A stretch of DNA of 64,000 nt from a virus (IMGVR_UViG_3300028558_000791:124001-188000); one strand, 5' to 3'; shown: positions 8,570 through 17,617, counted from the stretch's first letter. Made by a program: numbers and translations. The notes: a model not told the origin generated them from the letters alone.

Positions 8570-10660
8570 ATGAAACTGTCCGATGTCAAGCCACACTTCG
8601 AGTCTTCTGGTGAAATGCAAGAGCATTTCTTCTCCATTCAAGACAAGGGTATGTTGTTCGAAATCTTGCGCAGCAAGATGTACTCGAATCCGATCCTAGC
8701 TATCTGTCGTGAGATTACCAGCAATGCCCGCGATGCTCATCGTGAAGTTGGTATTGCTGACAGGCCGATTGAGATTCGCCTGCCAGTTGGTTTGGAACCT
8801 CACTTCAAGATCAAGGACTTCGGCCCTGGCATTAGTCCAGACCGAATGGTCAATATCTTCATCTCCTATACGGCTTCTACCAAACGTGAAGACAACATTC
8901 AAACTGGTGGATTCGGTCTGGGAGCTAAGACGCCATTCTCTTACAGCGATACATTCCAGGTCACGACTGTTCATGATGGCACCAAGTACAGCTATACTTG
9001 TCTGATTGACGACACCAAGGTCGGCAAGCTTGTCCTGTTGGATAAGAGGCCGAGTACTGAACCTAACAGTACAGAAATCTCTATCCCAGTGAAGCCGGTT
9101 GACTTCAATACGTTCCGCCTGTATGTGGAACAAGCTTGTCGTCACTGGGATGTCAAGCCCATTGTGACTGGTGGTCACATTGATTGGCAGAAGATCAACA
9201 AGATTGCCGAAGGTCCAGGCTGGGCCATTGCCGCAACTCATGACTACAACCGTAACGTCAAGCTGATCATCGATGGTATTGAATACCCGCTGGCTCTTGA
9301 GGATTTGCGCAAGTATGCCGATGGTAAGCTGATTGATGCGTCCAGAGGCGACCTCATCATGTACTTCGGTGTTGGTGAGTTGAGCTTGTCAGCTACTCGT
9401 GAGAACATCTTCTTGGACAAGCCGACTCAGGCGAAGATCAAAGGACGTCTCGATCAAATTATGAAAGAGATTAGGCAGACTGTCTCTGATAAGATTGATG
9501 CCTTCCCCAATTTGTGGGACGCTAACGTCTACTATCGTAAAGAGCTAACCTCTGTCTTCAATAACTTGAACTTCTTGGGCAAGTTGTTCTGGAAGACTCA
9601 CGAACTGACCAATGGTTATCTTGAGGTTAAGTGTGGTATGTTCGAGTTCTCCAAGGGACATTACTCTCGCAAGGGGAATGATCCTGACAAGTTGAAGCGC
9701 TCGGGTCATGCTGTTGGTCCTCGCTCTTTCCACTTTGAAGAAGGTGTTGAGTTGTATCTCAATGACCTTCCAATCAAGGAGCCGACCCCTCGCCATGTCA
9801 AGAAGGCATTTGAGGATAACCCGGCACTCAAACACATCATTGTCATTTGTCCTAATGATAAATGCACTGAAGCTGATTTGAATACTCAAATTCACCTTGA
9901 TGAGATGAAGCCTAAGCGACTTTCATCTATTACCAAGGCATCTTCTCGTTCATACACTCCGGCCGCATCCCGACTTTTAGTTTTTAAGTTTGATGCCCAG
10001 GCTAGCGCTTTCCGCCAGGTGAGTTATGATAACATGGAGGAAGACACGAACGACAAGGTTCTGTGCACGCTTTCGCGTGACCAATACTCGGGTCGTTTGG
10101 CTACGTTAGCTAATAAACAAACTTTGAGCCTGGCCGCTTTCAAGTCCCTAATGGAAAGAAATCCAAAAGTTTCTTTCTATGGAGTTGACAAGGATACAGA
10201 CCCCAAGCGCGTTGAAGAAGAGTTCAATGATTTCGATAAGTTGGATGACTACATTGAGAAAAAGGTTTTCAATAACAAGTCAATCAATTATGTCGAGATA
10301 AAGTTCGCGCAAGCACATACTTATCATATAGATGAACGAATGCTCAAGCACCTCGAAAAGCTGGAGCCACTCGTCACTGACAAACAAAGTCCGTTCCTCG
10401 TTAGACTTGAACTTCACAAAGTAATTAAGAAACTTAGTGGAAATGACCGAAGCTTGTTAGATATCTATGAGTCAGTTAAAGGCGAGATCAAAGAGCCCGT
10501 CCTGAAACAGTTCGTCAAAGATAATCCTAATTGGAACATCGAAGAGATTAACCGAGCCTACGAAAAGAAGTACCCACTACTTACTGCAATCAACATGTAC
10601 AACGTTCAGCAAGTCGTAGAACATGTAGCTCATTATGTAAACATGGTCGATAAGATTTAA
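8570..10660 (+). CDS. rIIA: rIIA-like protein with GHKL ATPase domain
   Basis: A 696-residue protein. The N-terminal third is a GHKL/HATPase domain: an N box with EITSNARDAHRE (about 48-59), a G1 box with KIKDFGPGIS, and a G2 box with GGFGLGAKTPFSY. T4 rIIA has the same domain and acts with rIIB at the membrane in lysis inhibition and exclusion. The C-terminal half is unassigned. The next gene is an rIIB homologue, which supports the call. SD GAGG precedes the ATG. Sequence identity to T4 appears low, so the role is inferred from domain and neighbour. Confidence 0.85.
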   Translation: MKLSDVKPHFESSGEMQEHFFSIQDKGMLFEILRSKMYSNPILAICREITSNARDAHREVGIADRPIEIRLPVGLEPHFKIKDFGPGISPDRMVNIFISYTASTKREDNIQTGGFGLGAKTPFSYSDTFQVTTVHDGTKYSYTCLIDDTKVGKLVLLDKRPSTEPNSTEISIPVKPVDFNTFRLYVEQACRHWDVKPIVTGGHIDWQKINKIAEGPGWAIAATHDYNRNVKLIIDGIEYPLALEDLRKYADGKLIDASRGDLIMYFGVGELSLSATRENIFLDKPTQAKIKGRLDQIMKEIRQTVSDKIDAFPNLWDANVYYRKELTSVFNNLNFLGKLFWKTHELTNGYLEVKCGMFEFSKGHYSRKGNDPDKLKRSGHAVGPRSFHFEEGVELYLNDLPIKEPTPRHVKKAFEDNPALKHIIVICPNDKCTEADLNTQIHLDEMKPKRLSSITKASSRSYTPAASRLLVFKFDAQASAFRQVSYDNMEEDTNDKVLCTLSRDQYSGRLATLANKQTLSLAAFKSLMERNPKVSFYGVDKDTDPKRVEEEFNDFDKLDDYIEKKVFNNKSINYVEIKFAQAHTYHIDERMLKHLEKLEPLVTDKQSPFLVRLELHKVIKKLSGNDRSLLDIYESVKGEIKEPVLKQFVKDNPNWNIEEINRAYEKKYPLLTAINMYNVQQVVEHVAHYVNMVDKI

Positions 10661-10673
10661 CAGGAGAATGAAA

Positions 10674-11627
10674 ATGTCAAAGAGAGTTAACTGGACAATT
10701 ACCGAGAACAATGTCTCGGTAAACTATGATGGCGAAACACACATCGTCCCTCGCAGTGATGCGTTGGCCGATCGTTTGATCAAAGCAGTCAAAGAGAACA
10801 AGTTGCAAGAAATCCCTGCACTTGTTTCGGCTGCAAAGCGAATCGAGATTTTCTCGAAGGGTAACTTCGTGGTTCAGGATGGACGGGTAATGATTAATGG
10901 ACTTGCGGCACCTGAAGTGCTTAGCAACAAGATCATCCGATTCTCCAACGAAGGTTTGCCTTTCCAGCCTTTGCTCAAGTTCGCTGAGAACTTGCAGAAG
11001 AACCCTTCCTTCCGAGCGGTCAATGAACTCTTTACCTTCTTGGAGAAGAATGACCACCCTCTGACGGAGACTGGTAACTTCATTGCTTACAAGCGTGTCC
11101 GTGGAACTTTCCGAGACATTCACTCCAACACCATGGACAACTCGGTTGGTAACCTGGTAGAGATTCCTCGTAACCAAGTTGATGAGGACTCTAACCGTAC
11201 GTGTAGCCATGGTTTGCACGTTGCCAACTGGACCTATGCTCACACGCAGTTCGCCAGTTCCGATGCTAGCTCCGATGTCATGTTGGAAGTAGAGGTCAAT
11301 CCGGCCGATGTTGTTGCTATTCCTGTGGACTATAACAACGCCAAGATGCGTGTCTGTAAGTATAAGGTTTTGGGTGTGGTTACTACTCCGTTCGACCCAA
11401 GCCTTGCTCTTCGAGTAGTCGATCCGGATTATACTGGTTCGGCAGCTTCTGAGTTGGACGAAGAAGATGAAGAGAATGATACCTGCGAATACTGTGGCGA
11501 AGAGGTATATGATGGTGGCCGCCTCTGTAGCGAATGCGAATACGATGAGGAAGAAGAAGAGGATGACGAAGATGACGAGGTTGTCAGCGAGCGTTATCCT
11601 TACGAGGATGAACTTGAGGGTGAATGA
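10674..11627 (+). CDS. rIIB: rIIB-like protein with C-terminal zinc finger
   Basis: The SD CAGGAG (10661-10666) is 7 nt from the ATG at 10674; an ATG at 10668 is too close, so 10674 is chosen (317 residues). The central part (ENGDHP-like region, GNFIAYKRVRG and CSHGLHVANW) is characteristic of the rIIB family. Unlike T4 rIIB, the C-terminal 60 residues form a CEYC...CSEC knuckle followed by a very acidic tail (EEEEEDDEDDE). With rIIA it probably forms a membrane-associated complex; ligand and role are not known here. Confidence 0.85.
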   Translation: MSKRVNWTITENNVSVNYDGETHIVPRSDALADRLIKAVKENKLQEIPALVSAAKRIEIFSKGNFVVQDGRVMINGLAAPEVLSNKIIRFSNEGLPFQPLLKFAENLQKNPSFRAVNELFTFLEKNDHPLTETGNFIAYKRVRGTFRDIHSNTMDNSVGNLVEIPRNQVDEDSNRTCSHGLHVANWTYAHTQFASSDASSDVMLEVEVNPADVVAIPVDYNNAKMRVCKYKVLGVVTTPFDPSLALRVVDPDYTGSAASELDEEDEENDTCEYCGEEVYDGGRLCSECEYDEEEEEDDEDDEVVSERYPYEDELEGE

Positions 11628-11857
11628 GAATAACTGTTGTCCATGATGGGATAACATATCATTGTTCATTTTCGTCAGATGGATTGATTGGGATTCAATA
11701 TGTTAAGAATAGTGCCTCTGGGCTTCCATTTCTGAATACTACTGATATCTCTATTTTTGCAATAAAGCAATCATTACCGGTCTGGGTTAATGAGCGACTA
11801 CCAGTATCAGTTAAAGAACAGGTAGAAAGAGTTATTAAATTGTGGGCGTTTCGTTAA
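11624..11857 (+). CDS. Hypothetical protein
   Basis: A 77-residue protein overlapping the rIIB stop by ATGA. Predicted beta-rich, with no known motif. It is probably cotranscribed with rIIA and rIIB. Confidence 0.65.
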   Translation: MRITVVHDGITYHCSFSSDGLIGIQYVKNSASGLPFLNTTDISIFAIKQSLPVWVNERLPVSVKEQVERVIKLWAFR

Positions 11858-11872
11858 CCCAACGCTACCTTC

Positions 11873-11919
11873 ATCTCCGTATGTGAGATATAGTTTTCTT
11901 GATAAGATTTTACGGAGAT
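11873..11919 (+). promoter_or_regulatory. Hairpin that would mask the purA ribosome-binding site
   Basis: ATCTCCGTA (11873-11881) is a perfect 9-bp complement of TACGGAGAT (11911-11919), with a 29-nt loop. The right arm contains the SD GGAGAT for the ATG at 11923. If transcribed, the stem would block initiation, which suggests translational control. Confidence 0.45.
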
Positions 11920-11922
11920 ATT

Positions 11923-13041
11923 ATGAATATTGCAATTCTCGGATCGATGTGGGGAGATGAGGGTAAGGGACATATTACTCATCATCTCTCCCGTGATTAC
12001 GATTGGGTAATTCGTTTCAATGGTGGCGCTAATGCTGGCCACACTATCTACCGTGATGGAGTGAAGTTTGTTCATAACCTTCTTCCATCGGTAGACTTCA
12101 GACACGCCAATACCAAAGCTTACCTGGGCTCTGGTATGGTGATTGATATGGAAAAGCTTCGCGATGAAGTTGTTGAAGCCAACAAAACATATCCTGGAGT
12201 TGGTAAACGAATCTATGTTGATAAGGATGCTTTTATCGTTGAGCAAAAGCACAAAGATGAAGATAAAGCAGCCAATGCCCATATCGGCTCAACCAATAGA
12301 GGAATCGGCCCAGCCTACAAGGACAAGATTGGTCGCTCTGGTAAAAGAGTTGGCGACTTGTTCTCTGGAGGCGAACCGGCTGTTTTACTTGAACTAATGA
12401 AGTTGGGTGTCAACTTCACTACTGTTCTAGAGATTGAAGACGCATTCAGGGCTAGCAACCTTCTCTTTGAAGGAGCGCAGGGTGTTCTGTTGGATATCAA
12501 TCATGGCATCTATCCCTATGTCAGTTGTAGCGATGCAACTGTTGGAGGCATCATTGCTTCCGGCTTTGCTTTTGCAAAGCTTGATAGGGTGTATGGTGTG
12601 GCTAAGTGCTATACCACTAAGGTAGGGGAAGGTCCTTTTCCTACTGAGCTTCAAGGCGAAGCGGCTGATGACTTGAGGAAGCTAGGGAATGAGTTTGGCG
12701 CTACCACTGGCCGTCCTCGACGTGTTGGTTGGTTAGACCTTGCTGCGCTTACCTATGCTTGTAAGAAGGGCGGTATTACTCACCTCATTCTAACCAAGTT
12801 CGACATCCTCAATGGAATGCCGAAGGTTCCGGTTGCGGTGATGTATAAGAAAACTCCTACGAGCCCATCTGACTTCTTTGATGCTATTCCTCTAACTACC
12901 GAAGTGGCAGGATGGGATGACGCTAAGGACTATTCTCAATTGAAGGATTTCATTTCTTTGGTAGAGAAATTTACTAAGCGACCAGTTGGACTTATCTCAT
13001 GTGGCACAGACGATAGAGATATCACTAACTGGGCTGCGTGA
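11923..13041 (+). CDS. purA: Adenylosuccinate synthetase (PurA family)
   Basis: Condenses IMP with aspartate using GTP to give adenylosuccinate. The ATG at 11923 follows GGAGAT; an in-frame upstream ATG at 11899 lacks an SD. Motifs: GSMWGDEGKGH at 7-17 with the catalytic Asp, FNGGANAGHT, GSTNRGIGPAY, FEGAQGVLLDINHG, YTTKVGEGPFPTEL, GATTGRPRRVGWLD and TKFDILNG. At 372 residues it is about 60 shorter than E. coli PurA. The Asp in WGDEGKG argues against true PurZ of 2-aminoadenine phages, where Ser is typical, but short phage PurA-like enzymes of the PurZ0 type remain possible. No DatZ or DpoZ is seen nearby. Confidence 0.92.
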   Translation: MNIAILGSMWGDEGKGHITHHLSRDYDWVIRFNGGANAGHTIYRDGVKFVHNLLPSVDFRHANTKAYLGSGMVIDMEKLRDEVVEANKTYPGVGKRIYVDKDAFIVEQKHKDEDKAANAHIGSTNRGIGPAYKDKIGRSGKRVGDLFSGGEPAVLLELMKLGVNFTTVLEIEDAFRASNLLFEGAQGVLLDINHGIYPYVSCSDATVGGIIASGFAFAKLDRVYGVAKCYTTKVGEGPFPTELQGEAADDLRKLGNEFGATTGRPRRVGWLDLAALTYACKKGGITHLILTKFDILNGMPKVPVAVMYKKTPTSPSDFFDAIPLTTEVAGWDDAKDYSQLKDFISLVEKFTKRPVGLISCGTDDRDITNWAA

Positions 13042-13053
13042 TATAGACGCTGC

Positions 13054-14100
13054 ATGTTCACCTTGAGTCACATGTTTGATTTAGATAAAGTTGACCCAGA
13101 ATTCAGAATCTTAACTGATAAACTATTCTTCACTGATAGAACAGACCTAGACCTTTCTAAGTTCAAAGATTTGTTTGAAAGCAGCGAGTTCAATTACAGA
13201 TATTTGTGGGACCGTTTTTCTCGTGGAATAGAAATCTTTTGGGACGAAAACTTCTGGGTAAACCGATTAGATATACTTCTATCTCTAGAATCTAAAAGGC
13301 TTGAGACAGAAATTAGCGCATTACTTCTAAATAGATTTAGAAGACTCATTGATACTCGTCATAACCCAGACCCAAAACTATATACTGAGTTCTCGCAATT
13401 CATTGCTTGGACAAAAACAAAAGCTTCACGTAAAGAAGATATTCAAACCTTTCGAGAATACTTTGTCAGCCTAGTTCATTCTATGCAAGTAGATAGACTA
13501 ACACATACTGTTAGTCATTTCATTCCACATCTCTTTCAAGATTTGAATGAGTATCTTACCTTATTAGGTAAGAGAGTTAGTGAATCCGCTAGGAGCTTTG
13601 AAGTTTTACGACAACTGGAGAGCCAAGGCGTTCCAATTGACAAAGGGCCAATCTTCAAATTATCTAGCAATCTTTTATTGAAAAGGGCACTCAATCGTCC
13701 CAACAGACGTTCATTCTTTGGCCTCTTGGATGACCCATCTGTTATGGCTCACCTCAAATCAGAGTATAAGCCGGAGAATCGTAGTCGCTTAGTTGACCTT
13801 ATCAAAATGTGTGACTTCAAAGAAATTGAGGAGCGCCATCTGCGTAACGTCAAAAACCTGTTAGAGTTAGACGCTTCTGTTACAGAAGAGTTACTTGTTT
13901 CATATGCTGATAGTCTCTATGCCCGCGGAACTGGGTATAAAGGAGCTAATGCTAAGCGATTGGTGCGACTTTGCAAAATGTTCCCAGCTTTCTCTCCTAA
14001 AAAAGTTTTAGTCTACCTTTCTACTCATAGTAGAATGTCTGATATCAAACATCTGATATCAGCCTTCCCGGATCTAAAAACTTTGATCCCTTTCGTGTAA
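13054..14100 (+). CDS. Large alpha-helical hypothetical protein
   Basis: A 348-residue, almost wholly helical protein rich in Leu, Phe, Arg and Asp. A TATAGA box lies 6 nt before the ATG and there is no SD. Helix pairs of about 35-45 residues suggest a HEAT-like solenoid, but no repeat is clear by eye. The C terminus, ISAFPDLKTLIPFV, matches the pattern of the tail of the protein at 17858 (YKNSPEVKHLVPFM). Function is unknown. Confidence 0.75.
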   Translation: MFTLSHMFDLDKVDPEFRILTDKLFFTDRTDLDLSKFKDLFESSEFNYRYLWDRFSRGIEIFWDENFWVNRLDILLSLESKRLETEISALLLNRFRRLIDTRHNPDPKLYTEFSQFIAWTKTKASRKEDIQTFREYFVSLVHSMQVDRLTHTVSHFIPHLFQDLNEYLTLLGKRVSESARSFEVLRQLESQGVPIDKGPIFKLSSNLLLKRALNRPNRRSFFGLLDDPSVMAHLKSEYKPENRSRLVDLIKMCDFKEIEERHLRNVKNLLELDASVTEELLVSYADSLYARGTGYKGANAKRLVRLCKMFPAFSPKKVLVYLSTHSRMSDIKHLISAFPDLKTLIPFV

Positions 14101-14108
14101 GAGGTCCT

Positions 14109-14300
14109 ATGTTATGGAATCATTTAGATTATAGCCTTCAAGTAAAAGTTATAGACAGAATCGTCGATCTTCTTAAGAACGAAGAAGATGATACTATGCA
14201 AGACGGAATTATTGCGGCAGTTCATGAGCTAGAGGTCTGGAGTAATACTCCATGTCAGATAATAGAAGATGATCCGTACTCTGAGAAAGGGTGGGAATAA
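14109..14300 (+). CDS. Small acidic hypothetical protein
   Basis: A 63-residue protein with the SD AGAGGTCCT before the ATG. Helical and acidic. Its stop overlaps the start of the Fe-S carrier gene (TAATG), implying translational coupling. Confidence 0.65.
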   Translation: MLWNHLDYSLQVKVIDRIVDLLKNEEDDTMQDGIIAAVHELEVWSNTPCQIIEDDPYSEKGWE

Positions 14301-14623
14301 TGATTTCAGTTACTGAAAATGCAGTGCTAAAAGTTAAAGAACTCGCTGATAGTGAGGGTATTGGACACTATACTATTCGCGCAAGAGTTATTGGTGGCGG
14401 TTGCGCCGGCTTTACCTACGATCTTTACTTTGAAGATAAGGTGAGTGATGTGGATGATACTTTTGAATTTGGCGATGTAAAACTAATCATTGATCCACTT
14501 TCTTTGCAGTATCTAGAAGAAACCACTATTGATTGGGTCGAGAGTCCATTCGGTGCTGGGTTCAAATTCCTCAACCCGGCCGTGACAGGTTCATGTGGTT
14601 GTGGTAGTTCAGTGAGTTTCTAA
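14300..14623 (+). CDS. A-type iron-sulfur carrier, HesB/IscA family (first copy)
   Basis: A 107-residue A-type carrier. All three ligand cysteines of the family are present: GGGCAGFTY near residue 36 and SCGCGSS near the C terminus. Family members hold and pass Fe-S clusters or iron. The ATG at 14300 follows AAAGGGTGGGA; an upstream GTG at 14291 is not needed. A second, divergent copy is at 17270. Possible clients in this phage are not obvious. Confidence 0.9.
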   Translation: MISVTENAVLKVKELADSEGIGHYTIRARVIGGGCAGFTYDLYFEDKVSDVDDTFEFGDVKLIIDPLSLQYLEETTIDWVESPFGAGFKFLNPAVTGSCGCGSSVSF

Positions 14624-14934
14624 TGAATTGGTCATTAGCCGAAGCAATGGCTTTTGCTAAATCATTGCATGAGTTTCTGTTTCCATTAGGTTATGGTATC
14701 GCCTTAACTGGAAGTGTTCTGACCAAAGGTTTTAGCGAAAAAGATTTGGACTTAGTTGTCTATCCTTTGAAAAAGATATCATCCAGCTACAATAACTTGT
14801 TAGAGAATCTCCCGAAGTTCGGACTTACATTCGTCCGCCTTCCCAATAAGAATTTGGGATATCAAGACGATGGTAAAAACGTTCAGGTCTGGGAGTATGA
14901 GGGCAAGCGCGTAGACTTATTCTTTTTGAGTTAA
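14623..14934 (+). CDS. Minimal nucleotidyltransferase-like protein
   Basis: A 103-residue protein with the pol-beta-type nucleotidyltransferase signature: TGSVLTKGFSEKDLDLVVYP at about 30-49 gives the GS and DxD metal-binding pair, and KRVDLFFL near the C terminus supplies a third acidic residue. This is the size of an MNT-like stand-alone domain. Substrate is unknown. It overlaps the previous stop (TAATG). Confidence 0.75.
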   Translation: MNWSLAEAMAFAKSLHEFLFPLGYGIALTGSVLTKGFSEKDLDLVVYPLKKISSSYNNLLENLPKFGLTFVRLPNKNLGYQDDGKNVQVWEYEGKRVDLFFLS

Positions 14935-14935
14935 T

Positions 14936-15157
14936 ATGTCTGAACTAGAACTTTTGAAACAAATTCATATCCTACAGACAGAAGAAATTCTTCTGTTAAA
15001 GAAAAGCCTGTTATCGCACGAAGAACAAGTACAGCACCTAAATGAATTACTTGTAATTCAAAACAAGATAATTGAATTGCAAAAACAAATGATAAAAGAT
15101 TTAACGCCTCAGGCTAAAGTGTCCCATCTTAGATTGGTAAAGAGAGAAAATGAGTAA
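14936..15157 (+). CDS. Small coiled-coil protein
   Basis: A 73-residue protein, nearly all a Leu-, Glu- and Lys-rich helix with heptad spacing (residues about 5-60), so probably a coiled-coil oligomer. It lies between two nucleotidyltransferase genes and overlaps the second by 8 nt. It may be an accessory subunit; inference only. Confidence 0.7.
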   Translation: MSELELLKQIHILQTEEILLLKKSLLSHEEQVQHLNELLVIQNKIIELQKQMIKDLTPQAKVSHLRLVKRENE

Positions 15158-16307
15158 GCATCCTGTATTAGATTTGATTATACAAAAGAGTCCGCACCTA
15201 AGCTGGATGCAGGATAATACTGTCCTCTTGGTTCGCCACGGCTCTCACGCCTATGGTACCAACGTTGCCACCTCTGACGAGGACTTCAAAGGAGTTGCTA
15301 TCCCGACCAAGAAGTATTTCTTGGGAACCATGCATCGCTTTGAACAAGCTGAGTTGAAAGCCCCTGACCCGGATGCTGTTATCTATGATATCCGAAAGTT
15401 CTTCAACTTAGCTGCTGACTGTAACCCTAATATCATTGAAGTGTTGCACACCGATCCTTCTGACCATTTCTTGGTTACTCCGATTGGTCAGCAAATCTTG
15501 GACCACAAGGATGACTTCTTGTCCAAGAAGATCAAGTTCACCTTCATGGGTTACTCGGTTGCCCAACTCAAGAGAATCAAGACTCACAAGCGCTGGATCA
15601 TGAACCCACCTAAAACTCCTCCTACTAGGAAGGAGATGGGGTTGCCAGAGCAGACCTTGATTCCTCAAGATCAGTTGATGGCAGCCAACGCTGAAGTTCA
15701 GAAGGAGCTTGATAGGTTCCAGTTCGACTTCATGGAAGGTTTGGAAGAGTCTCAGAAGATTAGTATTCGAGGCACGGTCAACGAAATGTTGGCTGAGCTA
15801 AAGATTACATCTGACCAGCACTGGATGGCCGCGGCCCGTAAGATTGGTTTGGATGACAACTTCATTCATCTCATGCAGCTTGAGCGTGAATACGCAGGAG
15901 CTAAGCGAGAGTGGGATCAATACCAGAACTGGAAGAAGACTCGCAACCCAGCACGCTCTGCCCTTGAAGAGAAGTACGGCTATGATACGAAGCACGCTTA
16001 TCACTTGGTAAGATTGATTCGTATGTGTCGTGAGATTCTCATCACTGGTAAAGTGTTGGTGAAGCGACCAGACCGAGAGGAACTGTTGAGCATTCGTAAC
16101 GGTGCCTGGACTTATGATCAGTTGATTGAATTCGCTGACCGTGAGGAAAAGGAACTCAACGAATTGTATCTCACCAGTACGGCCCTTCCCAAGATGCCTG
16201 ACAAGGACAAGTTGGACCAGCTTTGTATTAGGTTGGTAGAAGAGGCCTTGGATTCAGAATTGAGGAGACGTTATCGTATGTATAAACACTTAGGTATTAG
16301 ACAGTAA
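15150..16307 (+). CDS. RlaP-like nucleotidyltransferase
   Basis: A 385-residue protein of the RlaP/PF10127-type nucleotidyltransferase family. The N domain shows RHGSHAYGTNVATSDEDFKG at about 29-48, with the GS and the D-E-D metal site, and a later acidic residue in AVIYDIRKFF. The C-terminal region is helical (residues about 270-385). These enzymes occur in many phages near RNA-repair genes, but their substrate is not established. Codon use and Cys-poor composition match neighbours. Confidence 0.82.
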   Translation: MSKHPVLDLIIQKSPHLSWMQDNTVLLVRHGSHAYGTNVATSDEDFKGVAIPTKKYFLGTMHRFEQAELKAPDPDAVIYDIRKFFNLAADCNPNIIEVLHTDPSDHFLVTPIGQQILDHKDDFLSKKIKFTFMGYSVAQLKRIKTHKRWIMNPPKTPPTRKEMGLPEQTLIPQDQLMAANAEVQKELDRFQFDFMEGLEESQKISIRGTVNEMLAELKITSDQHWMAAARKIGLDDNFIHLMQLEREYAGAKREWDQYQNWKKTRNPARSALEEKYGYDTKHAYHLVRLIRMCREILITGKVLVKRPDREELLSIRNGAWTYDQLIEFADREEKELNELYLTSTALPKMPDKDKLDQLCIRLVEEALDSELRRRYRMYKHLGIRQ

Positions 16308-16702
16308 TGTTTTTAGCATATGCCGCGCTGTTATCGTCTCTACTAGAATTCGCTATGAGCGTATTTGTGGTAGTAATTGTTTACCAAATCTTTTTATCAG
16401 ATTGGGTAGCGACTAAACGTGCACAGTGGAAAATTGATAAGAGCAAAAGCGGGAGCATCGATAAGATTGCTCAGGTTAAGTTAGTATCAGATGATGCGAA
16501 AGGTATTGAGGAATTTGTAACCACCAACGCCTCATACCTTTCGGATCAGATGGTCAAGAAATTGGTGGCACGCATTGAATCCCTGAAGGTTGACCAAGTG
16601 ATTGCCGGAGATGAACTACTAAAAACCAGGATTGCCGAGTTGCAACCTGAGGAAGAGGAAACAGATGCCGAGACCCTTAGATCCCAACGTTCTAGTAATT
16701 GA
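16307..16702 (+). CDS. Single-pass membrane protein with helical cytoplasmic tail
   Basis: A 131-residue protein. Residues about 5-28 form a hydrophobic anchor; the remainder is charged and helical with a Glu-rich end. The ATG overlaps the previous stop (TAATG). Its 3' end overlaps the exonuclease gene by 38 nt in another frame. Function is unknown. Confidence 0.7.
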   Translation: MFLAYAALLSSLLEFAMSVFVVVIVYQIFLSDWVATKRAQWKIDKSKSGSIDKIAQVKLVSDDAKGIEEFVTTNASYLSDQMVKKLVARIESLKVDQVIAGDELLKTRIAELQPEEEETDAETLRSQRSSN

Positions 16703-17249
16703 TGTAGAGAGTACCTGCTGGGAACCACCCGAAGTGCAACCCAAGGACCAAATTTCAGAAATCATTGAGATTGGCATTGCTGTAGTCAACATCACCACAT
16801 TGAGCGTTAGTGCTAACGCCAGTATTCTAATCAAACCCCAAAGGTCTAAGCTTAGCAAGTTTTGTACCAAGCTGACCACTCTGACCCAAGAGATGGTAGA
16901 TACAGGCGTCACCTTCAAGCAGGCTATGGATATCCTGAGGGATAAGTACAAGTCAGAGGATCGTACCTTCGTAAGCTGGGGCGACTATGACCGTAAGATG
17001 TTTGAAAGAAACTGTAGAGACTATGGCGTCAAGTATCCCTTTGGACCTCGCCATATGAATCTTAAAAATTCTTTCACTATGCTCCATGGCTTGGACCGCG
17101 AGCCAGGTTTAGACACCGCCTTGGAACATATCGGATTGAAACTGAAAGGAACTCATCATCGAGGTATTGATGATGCAGCTAACATAGCGAATATATTCAC
17201 TTATACCTTAGAGGCTCATAGGTTAGGCCACAAGAACTTTAGCCAATAA
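16665..17249 (+). CDS. DnaQ-like 3'-5' exonuclease (DEDDh)
   Basis: A 194-residue exonuclease-fold protein of the KapD/ExoX type. Exo I is VLVIDVESTC (about 9-18), exo II lies around FVSWGDYD, and exo III is HHRGIDDAANIANI, giving the DEDDh set. The ATG at 16665 follows GAGGAAACAG and is preferred to an ATG at 16632. It probably trims RNA or DNA 3' ends. It lies in the nucleotidyltransferase operon. Confidence 0.88.
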   Translation: MPRPLDPNVLVIDVESTCWEPPEVQPKDQISEIIEIGIAVVNITTLSVSANASILIKPQRSKLSKFCTKLTTLTQEMVDTGVTFKQAMDILRDKYKSEDRTFVSWGDYDRKMFERNCRDYGVKYPFGPRHMNLKNSFTMLHGLDREPGLDTALEHIGLKLKGTHHRGIDDAANIANIFTYTLEAHRLGHKNFSQ

Positions 17250-17269
17250 TCTGGCATACTAGGGACGAT

Positions 17270-17617
17270 ATGGAAGACGAGAAGACCTTACAAGTTTCTA
17301 TTTCACTAGTAGCCGCGAACCAACTTAAGTTACAGCTTGTTGTACGCGGTACACCTGAGTCGTACTTACGACTAGGTATTAAGGGTGGAGGGTGTTCTGG
17401 TTTCTCGTATGTCCTTAAATACGAAGATGATCCGCCTAGAGATCGAGATGTGGTGTTCGAAGAGCATGGCGTCAAGATAGTGGTTGATAAGAAGAGTTTA
17501 ATCTATCTTAATGGCGCCACGCTGGATTGGGAGAAGACACTTATGAAGCAAGGCTTCAAGTTCATCAATCCCAATGAAAAGTCCTCATGTGGGTGCGGCC
17601 ATTCTTTTACAGTCTAA
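17270..17617 (+). CDS. A-type iron-sulfur carrier, HesB/IscA family (second copy)
   Basis: A 115-residue A-type carrier, divergent from the copy at 14300. Ligand cysteines occur in GGGCSGFSY (about residue 42) and SSCGCGHSF at the C terminus. AGGGACGAT precedes the ATG. Two distinct A-type carriers within 3 kb is unusual for a phage. Confidence 0.9.
   Translation: MEDEKTLQVSISLVAANQLKLQLVVRGTPESYLRLGIKGGGCSGFSYVLKYEDDPPRDRDVVFEEHGVKIVVDKKSLIYLNGATLDWEKTLMKQGFKFINPNEKSSCGCGHSFTV

Noticed and set aside
10677-11669. A 330-residue open frame on the minus strand opposite rIIB
   Set aside because: It is wholly antisense to a gene with a clear family match, SD and coupling. It has no start signal and an unnatural composition.
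11923-13041. True PurZ for 2-aminoadenine DNA
   Set aside because: The catalytic Asp in WGDEGKG is kept, while PurZ carries Ser; DatZ and DpoZ are not seen in the window.
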